NCBI GenBank assembly: GCA_943329665.2
Contig: CALQEU020000001.1
Coordinates: forward strand, 186,001-250,000
Direction: 5' to 3'
DNA length: 64,000 nt
Source: JAJTFW01 sp903922455
GTDB taxonomy: Bacteria; Bacteroidota; Bacteroidia; AKYH767-A; OLB10
Shown one piece after another: positions 53,159-61,995 of this stretch. The notes under the pieces were generated by a model. That model worked only from the letters and a program-made list of their open reading frames with translations, searched no databases and had not been told where the DNA came from. Made by a program: the position numbers and the translations under genes. Numbering within the stretch: the first letter of the stretch is position 1; each line of letters starts with the position of its first letter.

Positions 53159-53794
53159 TTATTGGATAGGGTTTTGTTCTAATGTAGTAATCAGATTAAA
53201 TCTGTTTACCTTCATCTCCTGAAATATATCAATAACACGTTTTACGCTAGTGTAATTCGCTTGAGCATCACCTTTAATGGCGAAACGCATTTGCTTTTCC
53301 TTAGGAATATCTGGATTCACTTGAGCATCGGCTAATCGACCAAATCGAATCCAATCGCCCAACTGATTGTTTAAAGAATCATAAGGTATACCTTCACTTT
53401 TGTCCATGAACTCCTTTCGTTTTTCTGTATCCAACGTTATGAATTGTTTTAACTGTTGAACAGACATTCCGAAAGTAGACATGATCGAAAATCGCATTAT
53501 TTCGTTATCGTCGAACTTCACGCCGTATTTATCACCCATTTGTTGAAGCATCTCTTTGCGAATTTCCTTTCCTTCTAAGTTGAAGAAAATTCGATTCTTA
53601 TTATCAATTGCAACAACCATTACTTTGTCTGGAAGAATTTTTTCTGATATCGATGACGGTGAGTCAATGATAACAGGTTCATCGGGACGAAATTGAGTGG
53701 TAAGCATGAAGAACGTAACCAGGAGGAAGGCCAAATCCACCATCGGCGTCATGTCGAGGGATGGACTGTTTTTAGGCATCTTCACTTTAGGCAT
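53159..53794 (-). CDS. exbD: biopolymer transport protein ExbD (first copy)
   Basis: This is a 211-residue ExbD/TolR protein. The TM helix is SLDMTPMVDLAFLLVTFFML with the conserved Asp. The periplasmic domain has PDEPVIIDSPSSISEKILPD and FAIKGDAQANYTSVKRVIDI. An inserted region of about 60 residues (GMSVQQLKQFITLDTEKRKE, ...) is rather long for the family. It follows exbB by 44 bases and is the first of two exbD copies in the operon. Confidence 0.93.
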   Translation of the reverse strand: MPKVKMPKNSPSLDMTPMVDLAFLLVTFFMLTTQFRPDEPVIIDSPSSISEKILPDKVMVVAIDNKNRIFFNLEGKEIRKEMLQQMGDKYGVKFDDNEIMRFSIMSTFGMSVQQLKQFITLDTEKRKEFMDKSEGIPYDSLNNQLGDWIRFGRLADAQVNPDIPKEKQMRFAIKGDAQANYTSVKRVIDIFQEMKVNRFNLITTLEQNPIQ

Positions 53795-53838
53795 TCTTCT
53801 GTATTTTAGAATTTAAATAATAATTGAATAAATAAAAA

Positions 53839-54642
53839 TTAGTTACGTGCTGTGAATGTTTGTACAATAGAGTAACCTGCTTCATCAATTCCGTAAGTAA
53901 TCGAATCAATTTTATTGGTAAAGAAATTATAAAATACAATAGCGATTGCCGATGTACCAATTCCTAATCCGGTATTGATAAGTGCTTCCGAAATTCCGGT
54001 TGCAAGAGCTGTTGCATCTGGTGAACCTGCTTGTGCAAGTGCAGCAAATGCACGAATCATTCCGATTACTGTTCCTAATAGACCCATCAAGGTAGCGATA
54101 GAAGCAATAGTAGAAATGATAATTAAGTTCTTAGAAAGCATCGGAAGTTCAAGCGTTGTGGCTTCTTCAATTTCTTTTTGGATAGCAGCAATTTTATGCT
54201 CCTTATCTAAATCTTTTTCATTAGCCATTTGCTTGTAAGCACTAAGTCCCGATTTTACCACAGCGGCAATGGATCCTTGTTGGCGATCACATTCTAACAA
54301 AGCGCCGTCAACATCTCCTTTAGAAAGTGCAGCTCTCATTTTGTGTACGAAAGTATCAATGCTTCCTTTTCCTTTCGATTTGTTTACCGTCACAAATCGC
54401 TCAATTACGAATGTGATTACAATCACTAACAATGCCATAAGGATGGGTACAATAAATCCTCCTTTGTAAATAATTCCTAAGAAATTACCGGGTAAAGGAT
54501 TTAACTCCGGATTGTTGTCTTGAAAGTTAGAAGGGCTTCCAAGAATAAATTTAAAGATTAGTAAACAAAGGACGTAAGCTGCTGGGATTACAATAGCAGC
54601 TAACATCCCCTGAATGCTGCGTCCTGATTTCGTCTGACTCAT
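53839..54642 (-). CDS. exbB: MotA/TolQ/ExbB proton channel protein ExbB
   Basis: This is a 267-residue inner-membrane proton-channel subunit. It has an extra N-terminal TM (MLAAIVIPAAYVLCLLIF), a second TM at GFIVPILMALLVIVITFVIE, and the cytoplasmic domain with DVDGALLECDRQQGSIAAVV. The paired C-terminal TM helices carry the ExbB motif LGLLGTVIGMIRAFAALAQA-type sequence and TGISEALINTGLGIGTSAIA. It is the first gene of the operon, followed by two exbD and tonB. The operon has its own terminator. Confidence 0.95.
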   Translation of the reverse strand: MSQTKSGRSIQGMLAAIVIPAAYVLCLLIFKFILGSPSNFQDNNPELNPLPGNFLGIIYKGGFIVPILMALLVIVITFVIERFVTVNKSKGKGSIDTFVHKMRAALSKGDVDGALLECDRQQGSIAAVVKSGLSAYKQMANEKDLDKEHKIAAIQKEIEEATTLELPMLSKNLIIISTIASIATLMGLLGTVIGMIRAFAALAQAGSPDATALATGISEALINTGLGIGTSAIAIVFYNFFTNKIDSITYGIDEAGYSIVQTFTARN

Positions 54643-54844
54643 AATTTCAGTTTTGGTTTTTAATAATTATTAGGTTTAATTTTCGACTTTTTAAGGGTGA
54701 CAATATTAAGGAATCTCCGTGAACCATGAAACGTAGAGATGTTAACTAATTGTTGTAATTAATTGCTAATGTTACTAAAGTTTGACATTTTAGCTTGAAA
54801 ATGATCGAATTAGCGATTTTATTAAAATGTAAATTATGTTAAAA

Positions 54845-55336
54845 TTAATTCCTGAAATTAGTGAATTGGAGGGGTAAATCTACATTTACTCCTTTCACTG
54901 AAGCAATTACAGCTTGTAAGTCATCTAATTTTTTTCCTGTTACTCGAAGTTGATCATCCATGATAGATGCTTGAACCTTTATACCGCTGTCTTTTATAAC
55001 TTTAATTATCTTTTTTGCGGAATCCTTGTCAATCCCTTTTTTTACCTTTATTTCTTTTCTAAGCATATTTCCACTAGCATAATGCTCTTTTCCAAAATCT
55101 AGAGCGGCTGCATCTAGGCCTTGCTTCATCATTCTCGAAATCAAAATATCTTGAATAGCCTTAACTCGCATGTCGTTTTCAGTTAAGACATTGATGATCA
55201 TAGTCTTTTTATCCAAATCGACCTCCGTTTTGGAGCCATGAAAATCGTATCGGGACGATATTTCTTTTACCGCAACATTAATCGCATTGTCCAGTTTTTG
55301 GATGTCTACTTCGTTAACAATATCAAATGAAGGCAT
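54845..55336 (-). CDS. YajQ family nucleotide-binding protein
   Basis: This is a 163-residue cytoplasmic protein of the YajQ family: MPSFDIVNEVDIQKLDNAIN, VKEISSRYDFHGSKTEVDLD, MRVKAIQDILISRMMKQGLD and DLPLQFTNFRN at the end. Members bind nucleotides, and in some bacteria cyclic di-GMP, and act with transcription factors or RNA; binding here is not shown. Length and all family segments are normal. It lies alone between the exbB operon and the FG-GAP operon. Confidence 0.94.
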   Translation of the reverse strand: MPSFDIVNEVDIQKLDNAINVAVKEISSRYDFHGSKTEVDLDKKTMIINVLTENDMRVKAIQDILISRMMKQGLDAAALDFGKEHYASGNMLRKEIKVKKGIDKDSAKKIIKVIKDSGIKVQASIMDDQLRVTGKKLDDLQAVIASVKGVNVDLPLQFTNFRN

Positions 55337-55520
55337 ATGTTTTATTTCTAATGAACGAATGTATAAAATTTTATGGGTTTTGGAGGAAAGTTAACCTGAT
55401 TAGTTTTGTAACTGTAGATTTTTTCCCTTCGTTGTAAGTTTTTTTAATTTTTTTAGATGGAATTGTATATTATATGTAAAAATCAGTTCTTAATTGAACT
55501 TTTAGACCTGACGAATATGT

Positions 55521-55528
55521 TATCTTTG
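55521..55528 (+). promoter_or_regulatory. predicted -7 box of the FG-GAP operon
   Basis: TATCTTTG is a perfect TAnnTTTG match, 19 bases before the ATG at 55548. TTG at 55494-55496 is 24 bases upstream, a longer spacing than usual. Confidence 0.45.
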
Positions 55529-55547
55529 AGACACACAACCCAATGCA

Positions 55548-57740
55548 ATGCGCAGACTTCTTACCTTCCTATTTATTTTAGGATTTATTGAAAATTCAGT
55601 TACTCAAGCACAAACATTATATCTCGATCAAAGACCTAAGGTAATTGTCAATAGTAATGATACTCTAGATTTTCCATGGACAGGAGGTTTTAATTCAATG
55701 ATGCCTGTTGAAATTGAAATGAACGGTGATACATTAATCGATCTACTCATGTTCGATCGAATCGGAAATAGACTTTCCACTTTTTTAAATGATGGTAGTG
55801 GAAGTACTTCCGCTTATCATTATCATCCAGAATACATTGAAAAATTCCCTCCATTGCACGATTGGGTACGATCGTATGATTATGATTGCGATGGCGACCT
55901 CGATTTATTTACCTATACGAATAATGCCATGGGTGTATGGAGAAATGATTATGTATCCGGTACTGGATTGCAGTTTACTCAAGTCAGTGCACAGTTGAAT
56001 TCATGGTACGGAACTTTTAATACGAATATTTTTGTGACTCAAGTCAACATGCCTGCACTTTATGATGTAGATGGTGATGGAGATATGGATGTAATTACGT
56101 TTGCTAATTCCAGTAATTACCTAGAGTATCATAAAAATTATGCTATGGACTCCTTGGGAGTTTGCGGTGATTTCTTATTTACAATGCAACCTTATTGTTG
56201 GGGATATTTTAAATTGAGTGGACTAACTAATATTGGTTTGCTCAATCAAAATTGTAGATCTGCAATCGCTAATGATAATTCGGTAAATCGAAATCGACAT
56301 TCAGGATCTGTTCTTACTCCCTTAGATCAAGATTGTGATGGCGATGTGGATTTGTTGAATGGAGATATCCTTGGACAAAACATGTTGTTTTTATTGAATG
56401 GAGGTACTCCTGATTCTGCTGTCATTGTATCTCAAGATTCTGCTTTCCCAGTTTACAATATATCTGTTGATATGCAAAATTTACCTGGGGGATATTATTT
56501 AGATCTCGACAATGATGGTTTGAAAGATATGATGGTAAGTCCATTTGCAACGGTAGGGGAGGATTTCAATAATCTACTGTTTTATAAAAACACAACAAAT
56601 AATTGTTCTAATGTTTTTAATTTTATTAAGTCAAGATTTTTATCGGATGAAACGATCGACCTTGGAACAGCTGCAAATGTTGCTTTTTTTGATGTTGACA
56701 AAGATGGTCTTATTGATATTATTTCTGGGAATGATTCTTATTACGATGTGAATCCAAATCTTGCGTATTCTCGATTGGCTTATTTTAGAAATATTGGTAC
56801 GCCTACACAACCCATGTTTACTTTGATTGCTGACGACTGGCTAAGCTTAGCTTCCATTACACAATACGGATTGTTCCCCGCATTCGGTGATTTGGATGGA
56901 GATAACGATGATGATTTACTTCTTGGAAATGGAGATGGAACTCTAATTTATTATACAAATACTGCTGGAGCTGGAAACCCGTGTAATTTTGTTTTTACCT
57001 CGCCACAATTTCAAGGAATAGATATTGGAAATAATAGTGCTCCTCAAATAGTGGATGTGAATCGTGATTCGAAACTTGATTTGCTTATAGGTGAAAGAAG
57101 TGGAATTCTTAATTATTTTGAAAATACTGGAACAAGTTCGAATCCTCTATTCTCAACTAACATTGCCAATTTTGGAAACGTAAATGTAATCGTGCCTGGT
57201 GATGTTGCAGGGTTTAGTATTCCGTTGTTATTTGATAATAACGGAAATTATGAATTACTAGTGGGTTCTGATGAAGGTAGTATTTGTCATTTCGGTAATA
57301 TTGATGGAAACCTAACAGGAAGTTTTACAATAATTGATTCAACTTATCAGAATATTAAAGAGTTGAAAAGAGTTGCTATTTCAAAAGCAGATATTGATGG
57401 TGATACTAAATTTGATTTATTGACTGGTTGCAATTCGGGTGGAATGAGATTGTATACTCAGTATACTTCTGCCGGAATCCAAGATGTACTACAGCAGTTG
57501 AATTTCACATTAGCACCAAATCCAACGAGAGATTTTTTCACCATTCGTTTCAAAAGCGATGCAAGTAACAAGCCTATTCTACTCTCAATTCTTGATCTTT
57601 CTGGGCGAGTGTTGTTTTCTACCTCTACAGTTCAAAGTGAGATGCAACTCTTTACCAATAATCTCACGTCTGGAATATATATCGTTCAAATGGTGAGTGA
57701 TGGTTTAACTTATGCTAAAAAATTATGTATACAACGTTGA
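55548..57740 (+). CDS. FG-GAP/VCBS-type repeat protein with T9SS sorting domain (copy 1)
   Basis: This is a 730-residue secreted protein. Signal peptide MRRLLTFLFILGFIENSVTQ leads to repeated FG-GAP-like blades with Ca2+-type loops: DYDCDGDLDLFTY, YDVDGDGDMDVITFA, LDNDGLKDMMVSP, DVDKDGLIDIISGN, GDLDGDNDDDLLLGNG and DVNRDSKLDLLIGERSG. The C terminus is a type-A T9SS sorting domain (FTLAPNPTRDFFTIRF, LDLSGRVLFSTS, LTSGIYIVQMVSDG, KKLCIQR). It is probably exported by the T9SS apparatus to the surface and bound to the outer membrane or released. The next gene is a paralogue overlapping by 16 bases. Sugar-, protein- or integrin-like binding is inferred from the fold only. Confidence 0.88.
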   Translation: MRRLLTFLFILGFIENSVTQAQTLYLDQRPKVIVNSNDTLDFPWTGGFNSMMPVEIEMNGDTLIDLLMFDRIGNRLSTFLNDGSGSTSAYHYHPEYIEKFPPLHDWVRSYDYDCDGDLDLFTYTNNAMGVWRNDYVSGTGLQFTQVSAQLNSWYGTFNTNIFVTQVNMPALYDVDGDGDMDVITFANSSNYLEYHKNYAMDSLGVCGDFLFTMQPYCWGYFKLSGLTNIGLLNQNCRSAIANDNSVNRNRHSGSVLTPLDQDCDGDVDLLNGDILGQNMLFLLNGGTPDSAVIVSQDSAFPVYNISVDMQNLPGGYYLDLDNDGLKDMMVSPFATVGEDFNNLLFYKNTTNNCSNVFNFIKSRFLSDETIDLGTAANVAFFDVDKDGLIDIISGNDSYYDVNPNLAYSRLAYFRNIGTPTQPMFTLIADDWLSLASITQYGLFPAFGDLDGDNDDDLLLGNGDGTLIYYTNTAGAGNPCNFVFTSPQFQGIDIGNNSAPQIVDVNRDSKLDLLIGERSGILNYFENTGTSSNPLFSTNIANFGNVNVIVPGDVAGFSIPLLFDNNGNYELLVGSDEGSICHFGNIDGNLTGSFTIIDSTYQNIKELKRVAISKADIDGDTKFDLLTGCNSGGMRLYTQYTSAGIQDVLQQLNFTLAPNPTRDFFTIRFKSDASNKPILLSILDLSGRVLFSTSTVQSEMQLFTNNLTSGIYIVQMVSDGLTYAKKLCIQR

Positions 57741-59989
57741 AGAACAAAGTAAAATGTATATTTTTTATGATGATTTTTCCTTTCGTTTCGAATGGGCAAT
57801 TACCGTATCTGTTTCGTGATACAAGCATCACTGTATTTCACGGAAGTACAAGATTACAAAATCCTTGGGCTGGTGGTATGAATACTCCGATTTTTGCAGA
57901 GATTGACTTGAATGGGGATAATAAATTGGACTTGATAGAATTTGATGCGCCTAGCTTTCGTGTGAATCCGTTTATTAATTTAGGACAAGCCAATAAGTCG
58001 TCTTATGTTTATACTCCAGAATATCGGTCTAAATTCCCAACAGATTTAGAAGGCTGGGTGAGAACTTTCGATTTTGATTTTGATGGCGACATGGATTTGT
58101 TTTCATACTATGGCGGAGGAATTTCATTGTATCGAAATGATTATTCAATTGGAACCGGATTGTTATTTACTCCAATTACTAATTCCATTCAAACACACTA
58201 TGGAGGCTTCCAAACAAATATTTATGCTTCGCGTGTAAATGCTCCTGCATTGAGTGATCTGGATAATGATGGGGATATGGATATTTTAGCCTTTAGCATT
58301 AGCGGATCTTGGGTAGAGCATCATGAGAGTTTTTCAATGGATTCTACGGGTACTCCTGGTCAAATGAAGCATCATTATATTCCCGTATGTTGGGGCTATT
58401 TTGTGTTGGCGAATAATTCAAACGTTGCTGTGCTTCCGCCTGTCTTACCAACTTGCCCATTGATGGCTGCAAATCCCTACCGAGCTTATTTTGATGAAGA
58501 GAAAGAGGGAAGTAGTGAAGGAAGTCAATTGTATAATTCTGATAAAAGTATGCGTCATGCGGGCTCATCATTGATAGTTTATGATAATGATGGCGACGGA
58601 GATAAAGAGGTGTTAAATGGTGATATCTTAGGGAGTAATTTATTGTTTTTGGAAAATTGTGGAACTCCTGATTCAGCTTGGATTTGTGCACAAGACTCTA
58701 CATTTCCTTCGTATAATATTCCTGCACTTATGTTGGATGTTGCAGGGCCACACTATTTTGATGGCGATAATGATGGAAAAAAAGATTTAATAGTTTCTAA
58801 TTTTTTCCCCACTGGTGAAGATTATAACAATGTTAGTTTTTATAAAAACACAACCAATAATCAAACTAATATTTTTAGTCATCAAACTAATCGTTGGTTA
58901 GTGGATGAGATGATTGAGGTGGGTACAGGAGCTCATCCTGTTTTTTTCGATGTCGATCAAGATGGAAAATTGGATTTGTTAATTGGAAATGATTATTATT
59001 TTGATAAGGTAAACTCGATTGCTAAAGTAGCCTATTATAGAAATACGAGTACGGGTACTAAGGCAGAATACACACTAGTAACCAATGATTATTCTTTATT
59101 ATCGACGTATCTTTTATCTGCAATTTATTTGACTTTTGGTGATGTGGATGGAGATGGTGATTCAGATATGATTGTGGGTCATTCGGAAGGAAGTCTGATT
59201 TATTTCCAGAACTTAGCAGGTGTTGGTAACCCTTGCCTCTTTGTTTTGTCTCAAGTGAACTATCAATCCATCGATGTAGGTGACAATGCAGTTCCGCAAT
59301 TAATCGATGTTAATAGAGATGGAAAACTAGATTTATTGATTGGTGAAAGAGCAGGAATTTTGAATTATTATGAAAATACAGGTTCTCTTATCAGTCCTAT
59401 TTTTAGTTTTGTTTCAAACAATTTTGGAGGCGTGAATGTAGCCAAAGGTGGTTCTTTTGCTGGATTTTCTGCTCCTGTATTGTTTGATAAGCAGGGCAAT
59501 TATGAATTACTAGTAGGGTCTTTAAGTGGCTACATTTATCATTTCGGTAATATAGATGGAAATTTATCTGGAACTTTTACGTTACTAGATTCTATGTTCC
59601 AAAATATTTATGAGCCAAAACTTGCAGTACCTGCAATGGCCGATGTTGACGGCGATACAGCTTTTGATTTAGTGGTTGGAAGTTTGTCGGGTGGAGTTGT
59701 TTTATATTCCCAAGATCAAACTCTTTCCATAAATTCAGAAGAAGATGAAAGTGTCTATTTCAATCTTTATCCAAATCCAGTACAAATGAATTTGATTTTG
59801 AATTTTGAAACCGAGAGTTCAGCAAGAAAACTAATCGAAATTGTAGATATAACAGGCCGACTTATTTACAAACTTCAAAGTAATCGTCAACAAATAAATT
59901 TAGATATTTCCAAATGGAATTTAGGAACATATTTGTGTAGAGTGAGTGATTCAAAAAGATCATTTACTCAAAAATTTATTAAGTATTAA
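57725..59989 (+). CDS. FG-GAP/VCBS-type repeat protein with T9SS sorting domain (copy 2)
   Basis: This 754-residue paralogue of the upstream gene has the same domain order and near-matching segments. Examples are DNAVPQLIDVNRDGKLDLLI versus NNSAPQIVDVNRDSKLDLLI, and LLVGSLSGYIYHFGNIDGNL versus LLVGSDEGSICHFGNIDGNL. It begins with a signal peptide (IFFMMIFPFVSNGQ), has DFDGDMDLFSYYGGG and DNDGDGDKEVLNGD-type Ca2+ loops, and ends in a type-A sorting domain (FNLYPNPVQMNLILNFE, VDITGRLIYKLQ, WNLGTYLCRV, QKFIKY). One extra insertion (EEKEGSSEGSQLYNSDKSM) is not in copy 1. The start overlaps copy 1 by 16 bases; an internal Met at MMIFPF is an alternative. Confidence 0.88.
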   Translation: MYTTLKNKVKCIFFMMIFPFVSNGQLPYLFRDTSITVFHGSTRLQNPWAGGMNTPIFAEIDLNGDNKLDLIEFDAPSFRVNPFINLGQANKSSYVYTPEYRSKFPTDLEGWVRTFDFDFDGDMDLFSYYGGGISLYRNDYSIGTGLLFTPITNSIQTHYGGFQTNIYASRVNAPALSDLDNDGDMDILAFSISGSWVEHHESFSMDSTGTPGQMKHHYIPVCWGYFVLANNSNVAVLPPVLPTCPLMAANPYRAYFDEEKEGSSEGSQLYNSDKSMRHAGSSLIVYDNDGDGDKEVLNGDILGSNLLFLENCGTPDSAWICAQDSTFPSYNIPALMLDVAGPHYFDGDNDGKKDLIVSNFFPTGEDYNNVSFYKNTTNNQTNIFSHQTNRWLVDEMIEVGTGAHPVFFDVDQDGKLDLLIGNDYYFDKVNSIAKVAYYRNTSTGTKAEYTLVTNDYSLLSTYLLSAIYLTFGDVDGDGDSDMIVGHSEGSLIYFQNLAGVGNPCLFVLSQVNYQSIDVGDNAVPQLIDVNRDGKLDLLIGERAGILNYYENTGSLISPIFSFVSNNFGGVNVAKGGSFAGFSAPVLFDKQGNYELLVGSLSGYIYHFGNIDGNLSGTFTLLDSMFQNIYEPKLAVPAMADVDGDTAFDLVVGSLSGGVVLYSQDQTLSINSEEDESVYFNLYPNPVQMNLILNFETESSARKLIEIVDITGRLIYKLQSNRQQINLDISKWNLGTYLCRVSDSKRSFTQKFIKY

Positions 59990-60438
59990 TGACCAAAAAT
60001 AAATTTAATATGAATACGAAAAGAGTAGTTCTTGGTGCTATCATTCTGTTGATAAGCTTTGTATTTATTCAATGTAAGGATAAGAAGAAAGAGGAAGAGG
60101 ATAATTGCCCAGCAGGTAGAACAGGTCAATTAACGATGACGTTTAAGATGCTTCATCACAGTCGACCCATCCTTGGTTGTAGAGTTTTTTTGAAGTATAA
60201 TGCAAGTGAGTTTCCTGGTCCTGATACTACAAAATATGATTTTGCAGTCAGTGCCGAATTGAATTCTGCTTATGCAAGTATTGATAGTTTGAACTGTGGA
60301 AGATATTATGTGTATGCAATTGGCATCGATAGTTTGTTAGATCCCAGTGATTGGGTTTGCGTAGGCGGACTACCATTTAATACTTCGGTGGTAGCTGGAG
60401 TAGATTCATTGAACGTTTATATTACAGAAGGAGATTGA
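59989..60438 (+). CDS. small lipoprotein of the FG-GAP operon
   Basis: This is a 149-residue protein with a hydrophobic N-terminal segment ending in FIQC (C29), a weak lipobox because Gln precedes the Cys. A Lys/Glu-rich patch (KDKKKEEEDN) follows. The rest is a beta-sandwich-like domain: GQLTMTFKMLHHSRPILGCR, VFLKYNASEFPGPDTTKYDF, SIDSLNCGRYYVYAIGIDSL. The pattern recalls a carboxypeptidase-regulatory or Ig-like beta fold, but I do not assign one. Its ATG overlaps the preceding stop (TAATG), and an alternative ATG is at 60010. It is almost certainly co-translated with its neighbours. Confidence 0.75.
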   Translation: MTKNKFNMNTKRVVLGAIILLISFVFIQCKDKKKEEEDNCPAGRTGQLTMTFKMLHHSRPILGCRVFLKYNASEFPGPDTTKYDFAVSAELNSAYASIDSLNCGRYYVYAIGIDSLLDPSDWVCVGGLPFNTSVVAGVDSLNVYITEGD

Positions 60439-61922
60439 TGAGAAAAGGGAGATTAATTTTAGCAGTTGTTTGCTTGTTCCTATACGGATGTAAATATGAC
60501 AAGTACGAAGCACTCGTGCCTTCTAATAATGGGTATCCTCCTGAAGTAGAAAAAATAATTATAGGCAAATGTTCTACCCCAGGTTGCCATACAACGATAA
60601 GTAAAAATGCCGCAGCTGGTTTGGATTTGAGTTCTTGGGATGTGATGTTTGATGGCACCAGTAATGGTGCAGTAGTGATACCTTATCGTTCTGATTTCAG
60701 CACGCTTTGTTATTTTACAAATGTTGATAGTACGCTCGGATTAGTGGTATTACCAACGATGCCAGTTAATGAACCCGCACTATCAAAAGCGGAGTATGAA
60801 ACATTGAGAGATTGGATTGACGCAGGAGCTCCCAGTAAAGATGGGACAATCATGTTTGCCGATGATCCTTTGCGTCATAAATTCTATGTAGCCAATCAAG
60901 GATGCGATGTGGTTTCTGTTTTTGATGGGGATCGGAGAGTGGCTATGCGAATGGTGAATGTTGGTCAGAATCCTGGAGCATCTCCGCCTGAGTCACCACA
61001 TAATATTAGAGTAACTCCTGATGGACAATTTTGGTTGGTAGTATTTTTGAATGCCGATATTGTTCAAGTCTTCAGCGCAGCAACGGATCAATTAGTAAAA
61101 ACCATTCCCATTGGAAATGGTATCTCTGGAGGATGGAATACTATTACTATTTCAAGTGATTCTAAAAATGCGTATGCTGTAGATTATAACGGCGGCAGAA
61201 TTGCATTTATCGATATAGAGGCTGGTACATCAAGCACAGTCGGACCATTTCCCATCACCGGAAATCCAACCCCGAATTTACATGGTGTAGCGCTGAATCA
61301 AAACAATGATACTTTGTATGTAACTTGCCAGGACATTAGTAAAATTTTAAAGATTCCTATCAATGATTTAGTCAGTTACGAAGACGTCAACATTAATCCC
61401 ATTGGTCCTTGGCAATTGCCATTCCCCATGCGCCCGCATGAAATTATTTTCAGTCCAGATTATTCGAAATATTTTGTGACTTGTCAAGACACGAATGTAA
61501 ATCAAGTGCGCGTTTTTAATACATCTAATGATCAATTGATTCAAGTAATTCCTGTTGGAAAAGTACCCTTGGAATTCGCATTGTCACCAGCCAATAATTT
61601 ATTATTCGTCAGTAATACAGAAGATGATTTCTTTCCAAACATGCGAGGATCCATCAGTGTAATTGATATTAATTCATTAACCGAAATAAAAAAGATAAAA
61701 GTAGGGTGGCAGCCACATGGTATCGTAGTTGATGAGTCAAAGAAAGTAATATATGTGGCCAATCGAAATGTGACAGGTGGAATTGCGCCGCATCATGCAG
61801 CATCCTGTTCAGGCAAGAACGGTTATTTAAGTATTATCAATTTAAATACCCTCGATAAAGACCCTGATTTTAATGCTGAAGTGAGTGTAGATCCTTATTC
61901 TATCACTGTGCGTCCTAAATAA
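60438..61922 (+). CDS. lipoprotein with CX4CH cytochrome-c-like domain and YncE-type beta-propeller
   Basis: This is a 494-residue predicted lipoprotein (lipobox LYGC, C18). Residues about 35-135 look like a cytochrome c-type fold: C45-STPG-C50-H51 as a CX4CH heme motif, candidate axial Met M108 in LPTMPVNEPALSKAEYETLR, and DWIDAGAPS at its end. Residues about 145-490 are a YncE/NHL-like propeller with blades such as KFYVANQGCDVVSVFDGDRR, NIRVTPDGQFWLVVFLNADI, GVALNQNNDTLYVTCQDISK and GIVVDESKKVIYVANRN. ATG 60438 overlaps the previous stop (TGATG) and follows a strong AAGGAGA Shine-Dalgarno sequence, rare here. It is the last gene of the operon. Heme attachment is not proven. Confidence 0.82.
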   Translation: MRKGRLILAVVCLFLYGCKYDKYEALVPSNNGYPPEVEKIIIGKCSTPGCHTTISKNAAAGLDLSSWDVMFDGTSNGAVVIPYRSDFSTLCYFTNVDSTLGLVVLPTMPVNEPALSKAEYETLRDWIDAGAPSKDGTIMFADDPLRHKFYVANQGCDVVSVFDGDRRVAMRMVNVGQNPGASPPESPHNIRVTPDGQFWLVVFLNADIVQVFSAATDQLVKTIPIGNGISGGWNTITISSDSKNAYAVDYNGGRIAFIDIEAGTSSTVGPFPITGNPTPNLHGVALNQNNDTLYVTCQDISKILKIPINDLVSYEDVNINPIGPWQLPFPMRPHEIIFSPDYSKYFVTCQDTNVNQVRVFNTSNDQLIQVIPVGKVPLEFALSPANNLLFVSNTEDDFFPNMRGSISVIDINSLTEIKKIKVGWQPHGIVVDESKKVIYVANRNVTGGIAPHHAASCSGKNGYLSIINLNTLDKDPDFNAEVSVDPYSITVRPK

Positions 61923-61941
61923 CCTAATTTTAATGAAGCGA

Positions 61942-61957
61942 TCCCGAAGGATCGGGA
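61942..61957. repeat. REP-like palindrome TCCCGA-AGGA-TCGGGA
   Basis: A six-bp perfect stem with a four-base loop lies between the operon end and the DCC gene. No T-run follows on either strand. The arms are the same as in the palindrome at 48602-48619. Confidence 0.5.
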
Positions 61958-61995
61958 GCGAAAAATTCTAAGTATAAATTCGATACCTATTTTGA

